A stretch of DNA of 64,000 nt from Minicystis rosea. Lineage in GTDB: Bacteria; Myxococcota_A; Polyangia; Polyangiales; Polyangiaceae. Positions 57,933 to 64,000 of the stretch are shown here, one piece after another. Under the pieces are notes generated by a model, which was given only the letters and a program-made list of their open reading frames with translations, was not told the origin of the DNA and did no database searches. The stretch covers positions 8,975,703 through 9,039,702 of the forward strand of contig CP016211.1 in assembly GCA_001931535.1 (NCBI GenBank), written 5' to 3'. The stretch's first letter is position 1, and the number at the start of each line of letters is the position of its first letter. The position numbers and the translations under genes are program-made.

Positions 57933-58403
57933 TCACCAGCGATAGTGGGCGAACGCCTTGTTCGCCTCGGCCATCTTGTGGGTGTCGTCCTTCTTCTTCA
58001 CGGCGTTGCCGCGGTTCTGCGCGGCGTCGACGAGCTCGGCGGCGAGGCGCTCGCGCATCGTCTTCTCGCCACGACCGCGCGAGTACGTCACGAGCCAACG
58101 CATCGCGAGGGCCACGCGGCGCTCCGGGCGAACCTCGACGGGGACCTGGTAGGTCGCGCCGCCGACGCGCCGGCTCTTCACCTCGAGCTTCGGCTTGACG
58201 TTGTCGAGCGCCTTCCGGAAGACGTCGATCGGCTCCTCCTTGAAACGCTCGCGAACGATGTCGAACGCGCCGTAGAGGATGCCTTCCGCCGTCGCCTTCT
58301 TCCCGCTGAGCATCAGCGAGTTGGTGAACTTGGCGACGAGCTTGTCCTTGAACTTGGGGTCCGGGATGATTCTGCGCTTGGGAACTTCGCGACGACGGGG
58401 CAT
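57933..58403 (-). CDS. rpsG: 30S ribosomal protein S7
   Basis: A protein of 156 residues: PRRREVPKRRIIPDPKFKDK, FRKALDNVKPKLEVKSRRVG, AMRWLVTYSRGRGEKTM. S7 nucleates assembly of the 30S head. It lies 9 bases after rpsL. Confidence 0.98.
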   Translation of the reverse strand: MPRRREVPKRRIIPDPKFKDKLVAKFTNSLMLSGKKATAEGILYGAFDIVRERFKEEPIDVFRKALDNVKPKLEVKSRRVGGATYQVPVEVRPERRVALAMRWLVTYSRGRGEKTMRERLAAELVDAAQNRGNAVKKKDDTHKMAEANKAFAHYRW

Positions 58404-58412
58404 GGGATTACC

Positions 58413-58811
58413 TCAGGCCTTCGGGCGCTTGACGCCGTACTTGGAGCGCTTGCGGTTGCGGGTCGCCTTGTTGGTGGAGCTCGGCCCCGACGCACCAGAG
58501 GCGTCGAGCGTGCCACGCACCACGTGGTAGCGAACGCCGGGCAGGTCCTTCACACGGCCGCCGCGGATCAGGACGACGGAGTGCTCCTGCAGGTTGTGCC
58601 CCTCGCCGGGGATGTAGCTGGTGACTTCCATCTGGTTCGTCAGACGGACGCGGCACACCTTGCGAAGCGCCGAGTTCGGCTTCTTCGGCGTCGTCGTATA
58701 GACGCGCACGCACACGCCGCGCCGCTGCGGGCACGACTTGAGCGCCGGGGAAGCCGTCTTGTAACGGGCGGCCTCGCGGCCTTGGCGGATGAGCTGGCTA
58801 ATCGTCGGCAT
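58413..58811 (-). CDS. rpsL: 30S ribosomal protein S12
   Basis: A protein of 132 residues with MPTISQLIRQGREA, TTTPKKPNSALRKV (Lys43 equivalent kept, so no streptomycin-resistance change there) and GGRVKDLPGVRYHVVRG. First gene of the str operon; the promoter at 58847-58874 is close upstream. The ATG at 58811 starts the family's normal N-terminus. Confidence 0.98.
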   Translation of the reverse strand: MPTISQLIRQGREAARYKTASPALKSCPQRRGVCVRVYTTTPKKPNSALRKVCRVRLTNQMEVTSYIPGEGHNLQEHSVVLIRGGRVKDLPGVRYHVVRGTLDASGASGPSSTNKATRNRKRSKYGVKRPKA

Positions 58812-58846
58812 AGAGGGATGAATCCACCGGTAGGACGGGGCCGCGG

Positions 58847-58874
58847 AGGATACTCGGACAAGGGAGACTGTCAA
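58847..58874 (-). promoter_or_regulatory. Sigma-70-type promoter of the str operon
   Basis: On the minus strand TTGACA (58874-58869) is followed after 16 bases by TATCCT (58852-58847), about 35 bases before the rpsL ATG. The -35 is a perfect match; the -10 matches four of six. Confidence 0.7.
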
Positions 58875-59045
58875 GACGGATCGGGATCGCAGCCTCGAAC
58901 GTGTGTTCTGGCCGCGAATTCACCGTGATCCGCAGGGTTGGAACCACTTCTCCGTCGAGCAGGCACGGAAGAGATTCGTCGCGAACGACGACCCTCGCCC
59001 GCCGGGCTCTTGGAGAGGCGAGGGAGCATCCGCTACCGTCGTCCC

Positions 59046-59411
59046 GTGGGCAAGAAGCTTTCTCGATCAAAGCGCAAAGAGCTACGAGAGCAGGGGGTTT
59101 TCGAGGCGCCGTCGGCCTCCGTGCTCTCGGCGAAGCGGGAGATGCGGCGCGCGGAGGCCTCCTCGACGAGCGCGCGGACCGTGATCGCAAAGACCGACGG
59201 CGCTGCGAGCGCGCACACCGACGACGAAGAGACGGCGCCCGCGCCGGCGGAGAAGGCGCCCGCGAAGCCTGATCGCACGGTGCTCGTGCTCGTCGCGCTG
59301 ACGGCGCTGGCCGCGGTGATCTTCTGGCTCACGCAGCGATCGCCGAACGCCAAGGAGACCAAGATCGAAGCTTCGCCCGGCGCCGCGCCGCTGAGCTCCG
59401 CGAAGCGGTAG
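59046..59411 (+). CDS. Small single-pass membrane protein
   Basis: A protein of 121 residues from a GTG: a very basic start (GKKLSRSKRKELREQG), an Ala/Glu/Pro-rich middle, a membrane helix near 86-106 (VLVLVALTALAAVIFWLT) and a short tail. No family recognised, and no clear ribosome site. Confidence 0.55.
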   Translation: MGKKLSRSKRKELREQGVFEAPSASVLSAKREMRRAEASSTSARTVIAKTDGAASAHTDDEETAPAPAEKAPAKPDRTVLVLVALTALAAVIFWLTQRSPNAKETKIEASPGAAPLSSAKR

Positions 59412-59506
59412 GCTCGTTCGGGCGACGTCGCGCAAAGCCTAGAGGACAGCGAGACCGAGCCATGGCAGATCGATCGGATACATTCGGGCTGACGAAAGGA
59501 TCCCTG

Positions 59507-60223
59507 ATGCTTGCTTCTCTTTCCGCTCGCAGGACGGCCGCGCTCGGCCTCGTGATCGCAGCGGCGCTCGTCGCACCCGGCGCCACCGCGCAGACGCCTC
59601 CTCCCGATCTGCCGTCACCGAGCGGCGGGCCCGCGAAGGCAGCGCCGCCGCCTGCTGCACCGCCCGCGGCGACACCTCCGCCCGGTGCCTATCCGCCGGG
59701 TTATCCGCCGCCCGGTTATCCGCCGCCGCAATGGATGTCGCCCAACGAGATCCCACCGGGCATGAGCGTGCCGTACCCGCCTTCCGCGGGGATGCCGTAT
59801 CCGATGATGAAGCCGCCGCGCGCCGAGGATTACAACCTGCCGCCGCCGCCGCCGCGCAAGCGCCACAGCCCAGGGATGTTCGCGGGCGGCGTGGTGATGG
59901 TGGGCGCGGGGCTCGCGGCCGTGATCGCGGGCGCGGTGTTCGTGGCGTCGTCGGCGAACCGCATCGACATCTATTGCGACTCGCCCTCGTTCCCGTGCGC
60001 ACACACCGACGATCAGCCGCGCAAGACGGGCGGCGCGCTGCTCATGACGGCGGGCGCCCTCATCGGCGCGGCCGGCATCCCGCTGTGGCTCATCGGAGCG
60101 AAGCAGGAGCCGATCTACGGCACGCAAAGCCCCGAGAGCACGCCGGCCACGCCGCAGAAGCCCGCCCTCGTGCCGCAGCTGCGCGTCGGCTTCGGGACGG
60201 CGACCTTGACGATGAAGTTCTGA
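59507..60223 (+). CDS. Exported Pro-rich membrane protein
   Basis: A protein of 238 residues. A signal peptide ends near GATAQ, then a Pro/Gly/Tyr-rich stretch (GAYPPGYPPPGYPPPQW), two membrane helices (GMFAGGVVMVGAGLAAVIAG, LLMTAGALIGAAGIPLWLIG) and a polar end (RVGFGTATLTMKF). AAAGGATCCCTG precedes the ATG at 59507. The same plan occurs in many myxobacterial proteins of unknown role. Confidence 0.7.
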   Translation: MLASLSARRTAALGLVIAAALVAPGATAQTPPPDLPSPSGGPAKAAPPPAAPPAATPPPGAYPPGYPPPGYPPPQWMSPNEIPPGMSVPYPPSAGMPYPMMKPPRAEDYNLPPPPPRKRHSPGMFAGGVVMVGAGLAAVIAGAVFVASSANRIDIYCDSPSFPCAHTDDQPRKTGGALLMTAGALIGAAGIPLWLIGAKQEPIYGTQSPESTPATPQKPALVPQLRVGFGTATLTMKF

Positions 60224-60251
60224 TGGCGCCTCGTGACAGAGGCGCGGCGCC

Positions 60252-61448
60252 GTGCGATCACGGGCCACCGTGATCGCAGCCTTCTGGATCGCTTCCATCG
60301 CCGCCGCGATCGTCATCGTCCTCACGGCGCACCGCCGGCGCGGCGCTCTCTACGCGCGCTTCGCCGCGGTCCTCCTCGGCATCCACACGCTCGTCGCGAG
60401 CGGCCTCGTGCGGCACACGGGCGTGCTCTTCCCGGCGTACGCGGTCCTTCAGCTCGCGGTCTTCGTCCACTTCTTCATGCTCACCCAGCCCCGTATGCGA
60501 CCGCTCGCGTACCGCGTCTTCGTGAGCTTGCCGGCGTCGTACTTCGTGGCGGCCACGTTCCTCGCGTTTCCGTGGGCCATCGCGGCGGCCTTCGGGCTCC
60601 GGCCGATCGGCTTCTGGATCCCGTACGTGATCGCGGGCATCGGCTTGATCCAATCGCTCAGCGCGCGGCGCGACGAGGTCCACGTCGTGATCGATCGCGC
60701 GCCCGTCGAGGGCGTGCGGCGGCACCCACACGCGGCGCCGCGCGAAGGGCGCCCGCTCACCATCGTGCAGCTCAGCGACACGCACCTCGGGCCGTTCATG
60801 TCGGTGCCGCGGCTGCGCGGCTTCTGCGAGCGCGCGGTGGCGGCGCAGCCCGATCTGGTGCTGCTCACGGGCGACTTCCTCACCATGGAGTCGCAGGAGA
60901 CGCACGCGCATCTCGAGGACGCGCTCGCGCCGCTGCGCGCCCTCCCCGGCCGCGTCTTCGCGTGTCACGGCAACCACGATCACGAAGCGCCCGCGCTCGT
61001 GGCCCGCGCCCTCGCCTCCGTGGGCGCGACGCTCCTCGTCGACGAGGCCACCGTGATCGAGACCGAGGCCGGGCCGGTGCAGATCGTGGGGATGGACTTC
61101 CACTTCACGGCCCGCAAAGAGCGCATGGCCGCGGTGTGCGCGGAGAACCCGCGCGTCGACGGCGCGCTCCGCCTCGTGCTGCTCCACGATCCCGGCGCCT
61201 TCCGTCACCTGCCCGAGGGCGAAGGGGATCTGGTCCTCGCCGGACACACGCATGGTGGTCAGCTCGGGCTCGTCAGCTTGGGCGCGGTTTGGACCGTGCT
61301 GCGGTTGTTCGTCGACATGCCCGATCATGGCTTGTGGGCGAGAGGGCCTGATCGACTCTATGTCCACCGCGGGACTGGCCACTACGGTTTTCCGTTGAGG
61401 TTGGGAGTCCCGGCCGAAGAGAGCATTCTGCGCGTCCACCGCGCCTGA
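60252..61448 (+). CDS. Membrane-anchored metallophosphoesterase
   Basis: A protein of 398 residues. Four hydrophobic segments in the first 140 residues anchor it, then a calcineurin-like phosphoesterase domain: QLSDTHLGPF, LTGDFLTM, ACHGNHDHEA, LLHDPGAF and AGHTHGGQLG supply the two-metal site. It belongs to the YkuE/lipid phosphoesterase type. It starts with GTG (60252), 28 bases after the Pro-rich gene. A 10-bp palindrome overlaps the start. Confidence 0.88.
   Translation: MRSRATVIAAFWIASIAAAIVIVLTAHRRRGALYARFAAVLLGIHTLVASGLVRHTGVLFPAYAVLQLAVFVHFFMLTQPRMRPLAYRVFVSLPASYFVAATFLAFPWAIAAAFGLRPIGFWIPYVIAGIGLIQSLSARRDEVHVVIDRAPVEGVRRHPHAAPREGRPLTIVQLSDTHLGPFMSVPRLRGFCERAVAAQPDLVLLTGDFLTMESQETHAHLEDALAPLRALPGRVFACHGNHDHEAPALVARALASVGATLLVDEATVIETEAGPVQIVGMDFHFTARKERMAAVCAENPRVDGALRLVLLHDPGAFRHLPEGEGDLVLAGHTHGGQLGLVSLGAVWTVLRLFVDMPDHGLWARGPDRLYVHRGTGHYGFPLRLGVPAEESILRVHRA
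60254..60277. promoter_or_regulatory. Perfect 10-bp palindrome over the start of the phosphoesterase
   Basis: GCGATCACGG and CCGTGATCGC flank GCCA. The hairpin would cover the first codons of the message and could affect translation. Coincidence from coding is possible. Confidence 0.35.
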
Positions 61449-61816
61449 CGTCCCGCGCGTTTCGCGTCTCGCCATTTCGTCTCGTGCATGGGTGAGCGGG
61501 CCGCGCGGCGCTCCATTGCCGTCCTTCGCCGGCGCCCGCCCAACAACCATTCATCGGGACGCATCGAGTCGCGAGCGTGCGTGTCCGGGACTAAGGCGAT
61601 CAGGTGAATCGCGCGTTGCGCGGCGAAAACCGCCGCGGGCGGTCAATAGCGGCGCTCGCGACGGCGCAAAAAACTTCCGCGGGGGAAGTGACAACCAAGC
61701 TCGTTTGCCAAAGAGACTCGGTGAGCCAACTCACAACGTCGGGATTGAGACCCGCGCGATGAGGCTCCGGCGTTTCGTCGGTCTTCGGCGAAACCGAACA
61801 CTGGAGAAATGGGAAC
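61449..61816. other. Intergenic region upstream of the Gly-rich lipoprotein
   Basis: About 370 bases with no gene. A 10-bp stem (GTTTCGTCGG / TCGGCGAAAC, 61772-61794) lies in the leader about 20 bases before the next ATG; no promoter box stands out. Confidence 0.4.
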
Positions 61817-62332
61817 ATGAGCTCTTTCGTGAAGTTCGCATCCGCACTCGTGCTCTCCGCTTCCGCGGCCTTCGCCGTGACGGGGTGCGCGACCGGCGAC
61901 GTGGATGACGACGGCGTGAACGAGTCGGCGGCGGCCTTGGAGGACGGAACGGTCGCCAACTACGGCGGCGACTACGGGGCGCCCAGCCAGTACTCGGCCC
62001 CCAGCCAGTACCAGGCGCCGAGCCAGTATCAGGCGGCTCCTTCGCAGGGCGGCATCGGCAGCAACGGCGGGTACGGCGGCATCGGCGGTCTCGGCGGTCT
62101 CGGCGGTCTCGGGTACGGCGGTCTCGGCGGTCTCGGGTACGGCGGTCTCGGCGGTCTCGGGTACGGCGGTCTCGGCATCGGCGGCCTCGGCTTCGGCGGC
62201 CTCGGCTTCGGCGGCCTCGGTTGCGGTGGCCTCGGCTTCGGCGGCCTCGGTTGCGGTGGCCTCGGCTTCGGCGGCTTCGGCGGCTGCGGCGGCTTCGGCG
62301 GCTGCGGCGGCTGCGGCTTCGGCGGCTGGTGA
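61817..62332 (+). CDS. Gly-rich, Cys-tailed secreted lipoprotein
   Basis: A protein of 171 residues. The lipobox is VTGC (Cys24). A short acidic/Tyr region (GDYGAPSQYSAPSQY) is followed by about 85 residues of GGLGYGGLG, then GFGGLGCGG repeats, with Cys and Phe near the end (GFGGCGGFGGCGGCGFGGW). Such Gly-rich proteins form flexible or cross-linked matrices; this is inference. GGAGAAATGGGAAC precedes the ATG. The same layout as the lipoprotein at 63031 suggests related function. Confidence 0.75.
   Translation: MSSFVKFASALVLSASAAFAVTGCATGDVDDDGVNESAAALEDGTVANYGGDYGAPSQYSAPSQYQAPSQYQAAPSQGGIGSNGGYGGIGGLGGLGGLGYGGLGGLGYGGLGGLGYGGLGIGGLGFGGLGFGGLGCGGLGFGGLGCGGLGFGGFGGCGGFGGCGGCGFGGW
62082..62330 (+). 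repeat. Gly-rich coding repeats
   Basis: Tandem 24-base (GGLGYGGL) and 12-15-base units fill the second half of the Gly-rich lipoprotein gene. They are prone to length change. Confidence 0.8.
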
Positions 62333-63030
62333 TCTGATCGCGGATCCTGCTTCGGTAGGATCGATTCGGGCGGCTCTGCCGGTCTTCGCCGGCGAGCCGC
62401 CCGCTCGCGTTCCATGCGGGCAACGTCCTCCGACAGGACCGAAGAGCGCCTGACGGAATCGGACACAGCAAGAGCCGCAAGCGCGACGAGGCGCGAAGGC
62501 GAAGGCGTACTCCTCGTACGCATGGCGCCCGAGCAACGACGGTGGGCGAAGCGTATCCGCCGGCCGGCAACGCGGAGATCTACGGGATGGTCTCCAATTC
62601 ACGCGGCCGAGGACTTTGTCCTCATCCCGATGCGACGAACGTGAGGTCCGAAGCGGCGAAACATGCTGGAAATCCCGGGTGGATCACGGGGTGGTGGGGG
62701 CTCATGGGCCGGCGGGGACGTGAGTCCCGCCGTGTGAATGAGTCCCTCGCGCTTCTCCATTTCGAAGGAGATTGGGAGAGCGCGGTACAGCCACGTTCCT
62801 CCGCGGCGAAAGCCGTCCCGAAGCCATTGTCATGACGACGCGAAGCAACGCGCGGTGACGAAGAATGGTGAGGCCCAAACCAAGCGGGCGAGCATCGAAT
62901 GGGAGAGAGCGCCGAGCCGATAGGGAAGAACGGCAGGCGCACTCGAACCGGCCCCGCGCCAAAGGGATCGACCAGCGCCGCTGCGCGGCGCTCGGCGAGC
63001 CCACATGCGTTCATCGAACCAGGAGATAGA
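62333..63030. other. Long spacer with one hairpin and no gene
   Basis: About 700 bases. A 14-bp hairpin lies at 62368-62402; AGGAGATAGA at its end is the next gene's ribosome site. No open frame looks like a protein. Confidence 0.45.
62368..62402 (+). terminator. Hairpin after the Gly-rich lipoprotein
   Basis: GGGCGGCTC-(T)-GCCGG pairs with CCGGC-GAGCCGCCC around the loop TCTTCG, with one bulge. No T tract follows. It lies 36 bases past the stop. Confidence 0.55.
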
Positions 63031-63861
63031 ATGATGCGCTCTCTCGAGAACAAGACGACGCTCGCCCTCATGGCCCTCGCCGCAGTCGCGGCGACCGCCG
63101 GCTGCACGGCGCAGGCAGAGGATGGGGTGGGCGACGCCATCGCCGCATTGACCGAGCAGGATCTCCAAGGCACGCCGTGGGGCGCGCAGGCGCCTCTTGC
63201 GCCCGTCGAGCAAGCCGCGCCCACCGGGCAAGCGCCCGTCGAGCAAGGCGCGCCCATCGGACAAGCGCCCGTCGAGCAGGGCGCGCCCATCGGGCAGCCC
63301 GTGGAGCAAGGCGTTCCGCTGGGGCAGACGCCTGTCGAGCAGGGCGTGCCGATCGGCTCGCAGACGCCCATCCCGACGTGGGGTATGGTGCCGCCGGCAG
63401 GACAAGAGTCCGTGCCGCCGCTCGCGCAACCCCAGGTGGCGCCCACGGGGCAAGAGGCCATTCCGCCCACTGGGCAAGAGGCCATTCCGCCCACTGGGCA
63501 AGAGGCCATTCCGCCCACTGGGCAAGAGGTCGTCGTGCCGCCCATGGGACAGGCCGCCGTACCCGCGTGGACCGGAAGCGCGCCGGTGCCGCAACAGGGC
63601 AGCATCCCCACGCAGGCGGCGCCCACGCAGGCACCGCCCACCCAAGCGCCGCCCGCACAGGCGCCCGCGCAGGTCGCGCCGGTGGTGGGGGGCTGCGCCA
63701 CGCCGTGCGCGGTGCCCTGCGCCGTTCCCTTCACGTTCCCGGTCGCGCAGCAGTGCGGCTTCCTCGGCCTCGGTTTCCCGGGCGGCTTCTATACGAGCCT
63801 GCACCCCATCACGGGTGACTTCTTCGCCCTCCCCGGCCTCCGCAACTTCTGCTGCTTCTGA
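63031..63861 (+). CDS. Secreted lipoprotein with PVEQGAPIGQ-type repeats and Cys-rich end
   Basis: A protein of 276 residues. The lipobox is TAGC (Cys25). A region of 11-residue repeats (APVEQGAPIGQ) follows, then an 8-residue repeat PPTGQEAI in three copies, then Pro/Ala/Gln-rich linker, then GGCATPCAVPCAVP and an aromatic end with NFCCF. AGGAGATAGA precedes the ATG. It may be a cross-linkable surface or coat protein, paired with the Gly-rich gene; inference. Confidence 0.75.
   Translation: MMRSLENKTTLALMALAAVAATAGCTAQAEDGVGDAIAALTEQDLQGTPWGAQAPLAPVEQAAPTGQAPVEQGAPIGQAPVEQGAPIGQPVEQGVPLGQTPVEQGVPIGSQTPIPTWGMVPPAGQESVPPLAQPQVAPTGQEAIPPTGQEAIPPTGQEAIPPTGQEVVVPPMGQAAVPAWTGSAPVPQQGSIPTQAAPTQAPPTQAPPAQAPAQVAPVVGGCATPCAVPCAVPFTFPVAQQCGFLGLGFPGGFYTSLHPITGDFFALPGLRNFCCF
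63457..63528 (+). repeat. Three perfect 24-bp tandem repeats
   Basis: Identical units at 63457-63480, 63481-63504 and 63505-63528 encode AIPPTGQE. Perfect identity at the DNA level points to recent expansion. Confidence 0.9.
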
Positions 63862-64000
63862 GATCGCCCGCGGTCCGGCCACGGACCTCGACGCTGCCGC
63901 GGCGGGGGCGCACCCCGCCGCCGGGCCGGCGAGCGCGCACCTCGCCGCCGACGACGCTCCACCCTCGGGAGGCGGCGAGCTCCACACCGCCGCCATCCTC

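Noticed and set aside
58411..58811. Streptomycin-resistance change in S12
   Set aside because: TTTPKKPNSALRKV and GGRVKDLPG keep the usual Lys residues.
62622..63996. Cys/Gly-rich minus frames opposite the last lipoprotein
   Set aside because: They mirror the plus-strand repeat codons; the plus gene has a ribosome site and lipobox.

Overview
The window looks like chromosomal DNA of a high-GC myxobacterium, most likely Sorangium/Polyangium-like (Polyangiales). This rests on the gene families: a Ser/Thr kinase with a multi-pass C-terminal membrane domain, many lipoproteins with Gly/Ala/Pro-rich linkers, beta/gamma-crystallin-type and discoidin/ricin-lectin secreted proteins, TPR/transglutaminase-like giants and a rpsL-rpsG-fusA-tuf ribosomal cluster. 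The assignment is inference; no marker search was run. I see no tRNA, rRNA, CRISPR array, transposase, integrase or phage gene.

Layout. 1-9.1 kb (minus strand): a discoidin/ricin/VPS62-like lipoprotein cut by the window edge, a HEAT-repeat exported protein, a large secreted protein with three beta/gamma-crystallin modules alternating with Ig-like repeats, and a membrane Ser/Thr kinase. 9.2-13.8 kb: a Uma2-type nuclease-fold protein and a giant transglutaminase-like lipoprotein whose frame is broken twice. 14.1-17.9 kb: a plus-strand operon of PpiC-type isomerase, HupE/UreJ-type membrane protein and DUF3604 lipoprotein. 18.1-19.6 kb: a divergent AraC regulator/glutathione transferase pair. 19.7-25.0 kb: five tightly packed minus-strand genes (Pro/Ala-rich anchored protein, zincin, beta-helix lipoprotein, CPBP protease, alkyltransferase-like protein). 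25.3-30.0 kb: a four-gene exported operon with CxxCH proteins and a Tat substrate (DUF1501-like). 30.2-40.8 kb: a lipoprotein, HemD-like protein, TerB-like protein, a long S41 protease, TatA, a possible LptF/G-like permease, an RMD1/DUF155 protein and a nitrilase-fold enzyme. 41.1-44.3 kb: poorly recognised genes and a 21-bp minisatellite. 44.3-47.1 kb: a two-gene operon of a ThDP enzyme and a KAS III-like protein lacking the catalytic Cys. 47.6-51.5 kb: a small acidic protein, Smr protein, branched-chain aminotransferase and two exported proteins. 51.8-58.9 kb: the ribosomal cluster rpsL-rpsG-fusA-tuf-rpsJ-rplD-rplW-rplB-rpsS, in which rplC is absent and which ends at a strong terminator. 59.0-63.9 kb: small membrane proteins, a metallophosphoesterase and two low-complexity secreted lipoproteins.

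Notable points: the beta/gamma-crystallin protein with its calcium-type motifs, the missing rplC, the Cys-less KAS III/ThDP pair (possible acyloin-type pathway), an alkyltransferase-like protein fused to a histone-like tail, and three frame breaks that are each repaired by adding one base to a G/C run, which points to assembly error or very recent decay.
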